Shown piece after piece: positions 1 through 6,245 of a stretch of 6,889 bases of DNA. Every line of letters starts with the position of its first letter. Positions within the stretch are counted from its first letter, which is position 1. The notes below the pieces were generated by a model. That model saw only the letters and a program-made list of their open reading frames with translations, had not been told where the DNA came from and searched no databases. The stretch spans positions 1-6,889 of the forward strand of contig JAUZQU010000029.1 in assembly GCA_030950835.1 (NCBI GenBank). Direction: 5' to 3'. Source of the DNA: Mariprofundaceae bacterium (GTDB taxonomy: Bacteria; Pseudomonadota; Zetaproteobacteria; Mariprofundales; Mariprofundaceae). Position numbers and translations under genes: made by a program.

Positions 1-208
1 TGATTATAAAACAGGTGACCATCAAAGTGGTCAGGTGGATGATTTTCTTGATGCAGAGTTAATACGTTATAGCCAAGAAACACCACAATTACCCAACTAT
101 GTGAAAGCCTTGCAGGCGCTAGAGCCTCAAAGAACCATCAAAGCCGCCCTTTATTTCCCTATGTTGGATGGATGGCGCGTTTGGGATGGTAATCAGCCTG
201 AGAAATAA
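1..208 (+). CDS. C-terminal end of a RecB/AddA-type PD-(D/E)XK nuclease (partial, 5' end outside window)
   Basis: An open frame enters at the left edge (first full codon at base 2) and stops with TAA at 206-208, giving 68 residues. They begin with DYKTG, which matches the D-x-K catalytic motif of RecB-family nuclease domains. QLPNY follows at visible residues 29-33 and fits the QLxxY motif that comes after it in this family; the tail AALYFPMLDGWRVW matches the last strand of the fold. In full-length relatives (AddA, RecB and other UvrD-type helicase-nucleases) this domain closes a protein of about 1,000 residues that processes double-strand DNA ends. The helicase part is not visible, so the exact subfamily stays open, and a stand-alone nuclease is possible. 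The gene converges on pit and has no evident tie to phosphate uptake. Confidence 0.75.
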   Translation, partial: DYKTGDHQSGQVDDFLDAELIRYSQETPQLPNYVKALQALEPQRTIKAALYFPMLDGWRVWDGNQPEK

Positions 209-216
209 CAGCATAA

Positions 217-252
217 AAAAGGCTTGCTCATCGTTGGATGGGCAAGCCTTTT
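217..252. terminator. Bidirectional Rho-independent terminator between the nuclease gene and pit
   Basis: Arms 217-232 and 237-252 pair over 16 bp around a 4-base GTTG loop. On the plus strand all positions pair, with one U-G wobble (228/241), and the stem runs into TTTT, ending the nuclease transcript 9 bases after its stop. On the minus strand the wobble becomes an A-C mismatch, but the stem is followed by six U's (A-run at 215-220), ending the pit transcript 25 bases after its stop. The convergent layout fits a shared terminator. Confidence 0.9.
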
Positions 253-277
253 ACTATGCTTGTTGCAGTGTCTAAAC

Positions 278-1546
278 TTAGCTTAAAGTAGCCTGCAAGA
301 TGTAGTAGAAGATGACTGCCAGCGTTGCGCCAGCAGGTAACGTCACTACCCAAGACATAAAGATAGTTTGAATAACGCCCACATTCAAAGCACCAATACC
401 ACGCGCTAAACCTACGCCCAAGATGCCACCAACCAAGGTGTGTGTAGTTGAAATCGGAAGACCAATAGCAGAGGCGAATACGATGGTGATCGCAGCACCC
501 AAAGTCGCAGCAAAACCACGGCTTGGCGTAAGCTCGGTAATACCTGAACCCACGGTGGCAATTACTTTATGCCCGTAAGTAACCAGACCAAGAATAATAC
601 CAACGCCACCAAGCAATAAAATCCATACTGGTGTTGCTGAAGCCGCCACAATTTCACCCGTACTTTGCACCAAACCTACAATGGCAGCCACAGGGCCAAT
701 CGCATTGGCGACATCGTTTGAACCATGGGCAAAAGCAATGGCAATCGCCGTGAAAATCATCAATACACCAAAAATCTTTTCCATATTGTTGAACTGGAAC
801 TTTTTATCTGCTGTAGGGTCAAATTTTAAGCGGCGAATCATCCATGTGCCCAAAGCCATCACAAATAAACCAATCCCTGCAGCAATCAATGCCGACTCAT
901 CCAAAGCCATGTCTACACCTACATGTTTTAAACCCTTCACCATGGTGACCATGGTAATGATAAAACCAACGATAAAGATATAGATAGGCACGTATTTCTT
1001 AGCGCGATCTAGTGGGTTATCGGTGTTGATAATAAGCTTTTGAATGCTTCTAAACAGGAAGAAAGCAATCGTGCCTGCCAATAATGGTGACGTCACCCAA
1101 CTCATGGCAATCGTACCCACTTTGCTCCACTGCACCGCTTCCATACCAATACATACCGCACCAAAACCAACAATCGCACCCACAATCGAATGTGTAGTCG
1201 AAACTGGCCAGCCTTTACTGGTTGCAATCAATAACCAACAACCAGCCGCCAATAAAGATGCCAACATACCATGCACCAGCAGTTCTGGTGTGTCTTCCAG
1301 AGATGATATATCAAGAATACCTTTACGAATGGTATTCGTCACCTCACCACCAGCTAAAACAGCGCCCGTAAACTCAAATACCGCAGCAATAATCACTGCT
1401 TGTTTAAATGTCAGCGCACCTGAGCCTACCGATGTTCCCATGGCATTGGCAACATCGTTCGCACCAATACCCCAAGCCATGAACAATCCAAAAGCAATAG
1501 CAAGGCTGATATAAATATGTGCATTTGCAACAATTAATGGTTCCAT
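278..1546 (-). CDS. pit: Inorganic phosphate transporter, Pit family (low-affinity, ion-coupled)
   Basis: This 422-residue inner-membrane protein matches the PiT/PHO4 family (PF01384), which imports phosphate, often as a metal-phosphate complex, driven by a cation gradient. The family's inverted-repeat structure is plain: GANDVANAMG at residues 28-37 recurs as GSNDVANAIGP at 275-285, and PVSTTH at 114-119 recurs as PISTTH at 364-369. About ten hydrophobic segments are present, with hydrophilic stretches near 170-185 and 238-257. Length is normal for bacterial members. The ATG is preceded by AAGGGGGG four bases upstream, overlapping the stop of the DUF47 gene, so the two are probably translationally coupled. 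It is the last gene of the run. Members of the family can also carry arsenate; other anions are less likely given both full motif pairs. No regulatory domain is visible. Confidence 0.95.
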   Translation of the reverse strand: MEPLIVANAHIYISLAIAFGLFMAWGIGANDVANAMGTSVGSGALTFKQAVIIAAVFEFTGAVLAGGEVTNTIRKGILDISSLEDTPELLVHGMLASLLAAGCWLLIATSKGWPVSTTHSIVGAIVGFGAVCIGMEAVQWSKVGTIAMSWVTSPLLAGTIAFFLFRSIQKLIINTDNPLDRAKKYVPIYIFIVGFIITMVTMVKGLKHVGVDMALDESALIAAGIGLFVMALGTWMIRRLKFDPTADKKFQFNNMEKIFGVLMIFTAIAIAFAHGSNDVANAIGPVAAIVGLVQSTGEIVAASATPVWILLLGGVGIILGLVTYGHKVIATVGSGITELTPSRGFAATLGAAITIVFASAIGLPISTTHTLVGGILGVGLARGIGALNVGVIQTIFMSWVVTLPAGATLAVIFYYILQATLS

Positions 1547-1556
1547 AATGCCCCCC

Positions 1557-2237
1557 TTAACGCGCTAACAACAGTTGTAAGCGTGAGCCTACACGTTGTG
1601 AAATATCAGCCAACTCACCTGTCCAATCAATCATGCGATATAAAAACATCATATCAATTGGTGGGTATTCTTTTTCAATGGCAAATAAAGCATGGCGAAC
1701 CTGCATTTCGAACTTATCCGATTCATGTTCAATCTTATTCAGCTCTTCAATCATGCTGTGAACAAGCTTCACTTCGCCACCCCGAAAACCTGTTTCCACC
1801 AGCTCATCCAACTCATTCACAGCTTTTTTAGCTTGTTCTGCCGCCTCAATAGAGCATTCGACAAAGGCGATGAACAAGGTTGAAATAGATTCAGGCATTT
1901 GCATTTTTCTGCCCAACATTACACCTGCAATATCTTTTGCCATATTGGCAATTTTATCTTGCTGCGTCACAATATTGAGAATTTCTTCTCTTGGCATAGG
2001 CATGAACAAACTATTGGGCAAGTTCATACGCAAATTATGTTTTAAGGTGTCGGCATCATTTTCAAGCTTGGATATTTCACCTTGAATCTGTGTTGCAGCC
2101 TCAAAGTCTTGTTCAGCCAATGCCCGAAAAAAAGAAGGTAACTTGCTGGTACACTCACAGACTTTTTCCATATGTTGTTGCAATGGTCGAACAGGTGAAC
2201 CTGCAAACAGACTTGTGATAGCACTTCTCTTAACCAT
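1557..2237 (-). CDS. PhoU-like regulator of phosphate transport, DUF47/TIGR00153 family
   Basis: This 226-residue, largely helical soluble protein fits the TIGR00153/DUF47 family, which is related to PhoU and is commonly encoded beside pit. Family features visible are an N-terminal MVKRSAITSLFAGSP segment, a helix with ISKLENDAD at 56-63, MPMPREEIL at 79-87, QQDKIANMAKDIAG at 92-105, IEHESDKFE at 169-177 and the closing FLYRMIDWTGELADISQRVGSRL at 198-220. The acidic ExxxD-type positions (for example E59-D63 and E170-D174) resemble PhoU metal-binding motifs. The ATG has GGGAGG five bases upstream. Only 10 bases separate its stop from the pit start. Family knowledge and this pairing suggest it modulates Pit; its biochemical activity is not well defined, so I give no symbol. 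Length is typical. Confidence 0.9.
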   Translation of the reverse strand: MVKRSAITSLFAGSPVRPLQQHMEKVCECTSKLPSFFRALAEQDFEAATQIQGEISKLENDADTLKHNLRMNLPNSLFMPMPREEILNIVTQQDKIANMAKDIAGVMLGRKMQMPESISTLFIAFVECSIEAAEQAKKAVNELDELVETGFRGGEVKLVHSMIEELNKIEHESDKFEMQVRHALFAIEKEYPPIDMMFLYRMIDWTGELADISQRVGSRLQLLLAR

Positions 2238-2258
2238 AAACGCCTCCCTTTTAAAAAA

Positions 2259-2292
2259 AGTGACGTTAAGGGATTTTTAAACAAAGGTCACT
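2259..2292 (-). terminator. Weak hairpin plus U-run between phoU and the DUF47 gene (possible attenuator)
   Basis: In the 58-base gap, on the minus strand, AGTGAC (2292-2287) pairs with GTCACT (2264-2259). An inner GTT/AAC pairing is possible across a 4-base bulge, and a run of U's follows at once. The 6-bp stem with a 22-base loop is weak for a terminator, so partial read-through or an RNA-processing role is more likely than full termination. It may also be chance. Confidence 0.3.
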
Positions 2293-2295
2293 GAT

Positions 2296-2994
2296 TTAAT
2301 CTTCACCTGCAAGCAAACGTGCTGCAGCTTCATGATCCACATGACGAATATCATGCCCTCGCTCCATATAAATGACCATTTCTGCAATGTTTGTGGCATG
2401 AGCAGCAATACGCTCCAAATTTTTTGCAACATTAGATAAAATAATCGAACTGGTAATTTCGCGAGGGTCTTCCATCATATAGGTCAGCATTTCTCGATAC
2501 ATACGCTTGTATAAAACATCAATACCAGCATCTTTTTCGATTACGATCATAGCAAGATCAGTATCACCGCGAGAGAAGGCATCTAAAGCACGGTTGACTT
2601 GACGCACCACTTTCTCTCCCATGACATCAAGCGTGGAAAAGTTGCGCGGTGGATGATCTAGAGTGCGCAACATACCCTTAGAAATACCAGCTGCGAGATC
2701 ACCCATACGTTCCAAATCAGTGACCAACTTAATAATGCCCATAATAAAACGCAAATCACCAGCTGCAGGTTGTCTGCGCACCAAAATGGAACGGGTCATT
2801 TCATCACATTGAACCTCTAAAGCATTGATAACCTTGTCGCGTTCCACAGTTTTAACCGCCAAGGCTTCATCTTGCTCAAGCATGGATTTGACAGCGTTTT
2901 CAATCGCGCGTTCAACCAAGCCCCCCATAGATAAAATATGCCCTTTGAGCTCATTTAATTCTTCATCAAACCGTTTCATGGTGTGTAGTGACAT
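2296..2994 (-). CDS. phoU: Phosphate signalling and transport regulator PhoU
   Basis: This 232-residue cytoplasmic protein is built of two three-helix bundles, as in PhoU, which links the PstSCAB transporter to the PhoR kinase and restrains phosphate uptake. Visible family features are the N-terminal FDEELNELKGHILSMGGLVE, the first metal-binding motif TDLERMGDLAAGISK (92-106, with E95 and D99), and the second-repeat counterpart NLERIAAHATNIAE (192-205), followed by the typical GHDIRHV and LLAGED tail. In the second motif the usual Asp (LERIGDH or LERIADH in relatives) is Ala198, so one ExxxD metal site is incomplete. The ATG at 2994 has GAGG eight bases upstream; Met6 is an alternative start but lacks this. 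The gene begins 12 bases after pstB, the standard pst operon order. Length is close to that of E. coli PhoU (about 240). Confidence 0.95.
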   Translation of the reverse strand: MSLHTMKRFDEELNELKGHILSMGGLVERAIENAVKSMLEQDEALAVKTVERDKVINALEVQCDEMTRSILVRRQPAAGDLRFIMGIIKLVTDLERMGDLAAGISKGMLRTLDHPPRNFSTLDVMGEKVVRQVNRALDAFSRGDTDLAMIVIEKDAGIDVLYKRMYREMLTYMMEDPREITSSIILSNVAKNLERIAAHATNIAEMVIYMERGHDIRHVDHEAAARLLAGED

Positions 2995-3006
2995 TGTATT
3001 TTCCTC

Positions 3007-3768
3007 TTAACCGAAACGGCCAGTGATATAGTCTTCTGTTTGTTTTTGCTGTGGTTGGGTAAACAGCGCCCCTGTTTTACCAAATTCAATCAAGTTGCCC
3101 ATGTAGAAAAAAGCGGTGTTGTCAGAGACACGCGCTGCTTGCTGCATGCTGTGGGTCACAATAATGATGGTGAACTCATTTTTTAATTCATCCATCAACT
3201 CTTCAATCTTGGCAGAAGCAATAGGGTCTAGGGCGGAGCAAGGCTCATCCATCAAAATGACTTCGGGTTTGACGGCAATGGTTCTGGCGATGCAAAGGCG
3301 TTGTTGTTGACCACCAGAAAGTGCTGTGCCTGGTTGATGAAGTTTTTCTTTCACTTCATTCCACAACGATGCTTTTTTCAAGGAAGTCTCCACCAATTCA
3401 TCCATGTCATCACCTTTGCGCGCCAACCCATGAATGCGCGGTGCATAGGCAACATTTTCATAAATACTCTTGGGGAATGGGTTGGGCTTTTGAAAGACCA
3501 TGCCAACATGGGTTCGCAGCTGCACCACATCAATGGCTGGGGCATAAATATCCTCACCATCAAGAAGTATCTCGCCTTCAATGCGGCAGGAAGGAATATG
3601 ATCATTCATGCGATTCATGCAGCGCAACAAGGTGGATTTTCCGCAGCCTGATGGGCCAATAAATGATGTTATTTTTTTGTCAGCAATGTCCAAATCAATG
3701 CCATGCAAAGCTTCATCTTCACCATACCATAGCTTTAAGTTACTAATATTAATCTTTGATTTGCTCAT
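3007..3768 (-). CDS. pstB: Phosphate ABC transporter ATP-binding protein PstB
   Basis: This 253-residue cytoplasmic ATPase powers high-affinity phosphate import through PstC and PstA. All nucleotide-binding motifs are intact: Walker A GPSGCGKST at 38-46, Q-loop Gln93 within MVFQKPNPFP, the ABC signature LSGGQQQR at 150-157, Walker B VILMDEP at 170-176, D-loop SALD at 178-181 and the switch His206 in VTHSMQ. The FQKPNPFPKSIYENVAY stretch and the MDEPCSALDPIA sequence are specific hallmarks of PstB among ABC ATPases. Length is typical (about 255). The ATG lies one base after the pstA stop, with an AAGGTGG ribosome site overlapping that stop, so translation is probably coupled to pstA. Nothing is unusual. 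Confidence 0.98.
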   Translation of the reverse strand: MSKSKINISNLKLWYGEDEALHGIDLDIADKKITSFIGPSGCGKSTLLRCMNRMNDHIPSCRIEGEILLDGEDIYAPAIDVVQLRTHVGMVFQKPNPFPKSIYENVAYAPRIHGLARKGDDMDELVETSLKKASLWNEVKEKLHQPGTALSGGQQQRLCIARTIAVKPEVILMDEPCSALDPIASAKIEELMDELKNEFTIIIVTHSMQQAARVSDNTAFFYMGNLIEFGKTGALFTQPQQKQTEDYITGRFG

Positions 3769-3769
3769 G

Positions 3770-4930
3770 CTACCACCTTACTTCAAAACGTTTGCGTAAC
3801 CAGACTGCGAAACTATTCATGGATAATAAAATACTCAGCAAGACCAAGATGGCAGCTGCTGTTCTCTCTTCATAAGCGCGAATGGATTCTCCTGCCCAAG
3901 TGAAAATTTGTGCAGGTAATACGGTTGCTGCTTCGGTAAAGCCTGTTGGCGTATCGGGAATATATGCCATCATACCTACGATCAATAGTGGCGCAGTTTC
4001 ACCCATAGCTTGGGCAAGACCAATGATAGAACCCGTTAAAATGCCAGGGAACGCCAAGGGTAAGACATGATGCCAAACAGTCTGCCAGCGTGAAGCACCT
4101 AAACCATAAGCCGCTTCTCGAATCGTATGTGGCACGGCGCGCAACGCGGCTCGGGTGGTGATGATGACGATGGGTAAGGTCATCAAAGCAAGAGTAAGCC
4201 CGCCAGCAATAGCTGAGGAGCGAGGCACACCGAAGAAGTTAATGAAAATGGCTAAGCCCAATAAACCAAACAAGATGGAAGGAATAGCGGCGAGATTATT
4301 GATGTTGACCTCAATCACCTGCGTTATGCGATTATCAGGAGCAAATTCTTCTAAATATACAGCCGTCATCACACCGATAGGCAAGGCAACAAACATGGTG
4401 ACCAGCAAGACCAAGATTGAGCCTACAAGAGCGGATTTAATACCTGCCAATTCGGGCATTTTTGAGTCGCCATTGGTGAAGAAGTTGACATTAAAGGCTA
4501 ATTTTACTTTACCTTCGCTTTGGAGTTGGTCAATTTGCTTTTTGTATTTGCTTTTGAGACGGTTGGGTTTGCCTTTCATGTATTGATCCACATCACCCGT
4601 TGCCGTGACCCATTGCATTTTACTTGTGCCCACAATCTCAGGGTGATCTTCCATATACAACGGCAAGGTACGCAGCCAACCACGGCTGACAATTTTACGG
4701 TACGATTTATCGACAGCCTTTTTGTAGCTTTTTTGGCTGGCTTCATTGTAATGCACTTCAACCAAGATTTCGGTTTGCGACAATGCAGAGAAACCTTGTG
4801 AAATCATGGTGTAAAAGAAAAATATAAGAAACGATGCAGCCAAGGTCAAGGCAGCAATAGCAGATGCCTTAAATAGCTTTTCAAAACGGTAACGTCGGTT
4901 GAGGCGTTGTTGAGAAGCTTGATTATTCAT
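3770..4930 (-). CDS. pstA: Phosphate ABC transporter permease PstA, long form with periplasmic domain
   Basis: This 386-residue inner-membrane subunit forms half of the Pst channel. A basic cytoplasmic N-terminus leads into a first membrane helix (about 22-43). A hydrophilic, lysine-rich region (about 45-163) follows, matching the DUF3333 domain found on PstA of many proteobacteria; E. coli PstA (296 residues) lacks it. The MetI-type permease core follows, with the EAA loop REAAYGLGASRW...PLAFPGI at 271-297, which contacts PstB. I chose the ATG at 4930, not the in-frame ATG at 4957, because AGGAG stands five bases before it. The start overlaps the pstC stop as ATGAATAA (8 bases), a coupled arrangement. 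The role of the periplasmic domain is not established; contact with PstS is a guess. Confidence 0.95.
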   Translation of the reverse strand: MNNQASQQRLNRRYRFEKLFKASAIAALTLAASFLIFFFYTMISQGFSALSQTEILVEVHYNEASQKSYKKAVDKSYRKIVSRGWLRTLPLYMEDHPEIVGTSKMQWVTATGDVDQYMKGKPNRLKSKYKKQIDQLQSEGKVKLAFNVNFFTNGDSKMPELAGIKSALVGSILVLLVTMFVALPIGVMTAVYLEEFAPDNRITQVIEVNINNLAAIPSILFGLLGLAIFINFFGVPRSSAIAGGLTLALMTLPIVIITTRAALRAVPHTIREAAYGLGASRWQTVWHHVLPLAFPGILTGSIIGLAQAMGETAPLLIVGMMAYIPDTPTGFTEAATVLPAQIFTWAGESIRAYEERTAAAILVLLSILLSMNSFAVWLRKRFEVRW

Positions 4931-6140
4931 ACTGACTCCTGAAACGACGCGTAACATAAATGGACAAAATATTGAGCATCAATGTGATAACCAGCAAGAC
5001 CATGCCTAGCCCAAATGCAGACAGCGTTTCAGGCGAATCAAAGGCTTGGTCACCCGTTAAAGCATCAACAATGCGTACGGTGACGGTGGTCATGCCTTCC
5101 AATGGGTTCCAAGTGAGGTTGGGGCGTAAACCTGCTGCCATGACTACAATCATGGTCTCGCCAAGGGCGCGTGAAATGCCCAATAAACAAGCTGCCATGA
5201 TACCAGGAAGGGCAGCAGGCAAGACGATTTGGATAATGGTTTCTGCGGGTGTCGTGCCCAGTGCTAAAGATGCATCGCGTAAGCTGCGCGGCACAGCGCG
5301 AATCACATCATCGGAAAGCGATGAAATGAAAGGGATAATCATAATGCCCATCACAATGCCAGGTGTTAAAGCATTGGTGAAGTCTGCATGTAAACCTACG
5401 CTGTCCGCAAATTTGACCACCAAAGGGCTGACAGTAATCGCAGCAAAGAAACCATACACCACCGTAGGAATACCTGCTAAGATTTCTAAGGCAGGTTTGG
5501 CGGTGTTACGCACGCGCTCGCTGGCATATTCTGACATATATACGGCAGACAAAACGCCTACAGGCACGGCAACCAACATGGCAATGATGGTAATCATAAA
5601 GGTGCCGGCAAAAATAGGGATGGAGCCAAACATGCCAGAAGTGTTGCCTTCTGTAGCATCATCTGGTGCCCAGTGCGTGCCAGTGAGGAACTCCCACAGG
5701 CTTACAATTTCAAAGAATTGAATGGCTTCAAAAACAATGGCCATGACAATGCCAATGGTGGTTAAAATCGACACACCTGCTGCGGCAACCAAAGAGAAGC
5801 GCACTGCACCTTCCACACTTTGGCGAGCGCGAAGGCTTGGTTTGAGTTGGCGTAAACCGTGCCAAAGACCTGCTATGCTAAGGAAAAGTGTAGCTGGCAA
5901 GAGGAAAGAAGTGTTTGCAGTGTAAAGGTGGAGTAAATCAAGCGCACTGGCGAAGAAAAAGAGGGTAAATGCTGGTCCAAAGCACCAAAGAGCGGCAAAC
6001 CAAGCATAATAGAGAGGTAGAGAGTGCCAACGGGCCGTTAATCCACTTTTGACAACGTGCTGATAAACAGCAATACCAACAACCGCTGCCAACAATAACA
6101 AAGCAGCGGCACTGTTGAAGATAAAATCAAATATGTTCAA
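4923..6140 (-). CDS. pstC: Phosphate ABC transporter permease PstC, long form, TTG start
   Basis: This 405-residue inner-membrane subunit pairs with PstA as the phosphate channel. The MetI-type permease core occupies about 175-400, with the EAA loop RDASLALGTTPAE...PAALPGI at 288-314 and the PstC-like segment LEILAGIPTVVYGFFA at 218-233. About 115 extra residues at the N-terminus carry roughly three hydrophobic segments (about 5-28, 44-70, 78-94), absent from E. coli PstC (319 residues) but seen in the long proteobacterial form. The first usable codon is TTG at 6140; an in-frame TAG lies four codons upstream, and no ATG or GTG occurs early in the conserved part. ATT at 6143 is the only other nearby candidate. 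Ribosome-site matches are weak (AGG 8 bases or GGGAG 14 bases before TTG), suggesting low initiation. A 105-base gap with a terminator hairpin separates it from pstS. Confidence 0.93.
   Translation of the reverse strand: MNIFDFIFNSAAALLLLAAVVGIAVYQHVVKSGLTARWHSLPLYYAWFAALWCFGPAFTLFFFASALDLLHLYTANTSFLLPATLFLSIAGLWHGLRQLKPSLRARQSVEGAVRFSLVAAAGVSILTTIGIVMAIVFEAIQFFEIVSLWEFLTGTHWAPDDATEGNTSGMFGSIPIFAGTFMITIIAMLVAVPVGVLSAVYMSEYASERVRNTAKPALEILAGIPTVVYGFFAAITVSPLVVKFADSVGLHADFTNALTPGIVMGIMIIPFISSLSDDVIRAVPRSLRDASLALGTTPAETIIQIVLPAALPGIMAACLLGISRALGETMIVVMAAGLRPNLTWNPLEGMTTVTVRIVDALTGDQAFDSPETLSAFGLGMVLLVITLMLNILSIYVTRRFRSQYE
4936..4940 (-). promoter_or_regulatory. Ribosome binding site of pstA, fixes its start
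   Basis: On the minus strand AGGAG stands five bases before the ATG at 4930. The upstream in-frame ATG at 4957 would add nine residues lying wholly inside pstC, so the shorter product is preferred. Confidence 0.8.
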
Positions 6141-6187
6141 AATAAATGCCTATGCTCCCATGCGTTTCCAAGTAAATATTCATGAAA

Positions 6188-6221
6188 AAAGTGCCACCTG
6201 AAATTGATCAGGTGGCACTTT
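6188..6221 (-). terminator. Rho-independent terminator or attenuator between pstS and pstC
   Basis: Arms 6188-6201 and 6208-6221 form a perfect 14-bp stem, with GTGCCACCTG at its core, around a 6-base loop. On the minus strand it begins 24 bases after the pstS stop and is followed by six U's (A-run at 6185-6190), the full layout of an intrinsic terminator. I see no convincing promoter or Pho box in the 44 bases from there to pstC. It therefore most likely acts as a partial terminator or as a 3' stabiliser of a pstS-only transcript, giving more binding protein than channel. In the other direction the stem runs into only TTT and no plus-strand gene needs it. Confidence 0.88.
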
Positions 6222-6245
6222 GACTCAAGATTTATAATGGAAGAC

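Noticed and set aside
939..955. Doubled palindrome ACCATGGT-G-ACCATGGT
   Set aside because: It lies inside pit and encodes the doubled tripeptide TMVTMV of a membrane segment, so coding explains it; no regulatory reason for a site there.
1044..1514. Plus-strand open frame of 156 codons opposite pit
   Set aside because: Antisense shadow of the conserved pit gene; no motifs and no independent ribosome site.
4931..4957. Upstream ATG for pstA at 4957
   Set aside because: The nine extra residues lie inside pstC, and the AGGAG ribosome site fits the ATG at 4930 instead.
4960..5721. Long plus-strand open frame (253 codons) opposite pstC
   Set aside because: It is the antisense shadow of pstC: the protein lacks family features, while the minus strand encodes a clear permease.
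6127..6183. 18-codon open frame on the minus strand between the hairpin and pstC, overlapping the pstC start
   Set aside because: It has no proper ribosome site (its ATG follows the terminator U-tract) and no recognisable composition of a leader peptide; chance is the simpler reading.
6141..6245. Pho box (PhoB site) or promoter before pstC
   Set aside because: No CTGTCAT-type direct repeats and no convincing -35/-10 pair were found in the gap; the operon's control region is expected upstream of pstS, outside the window.
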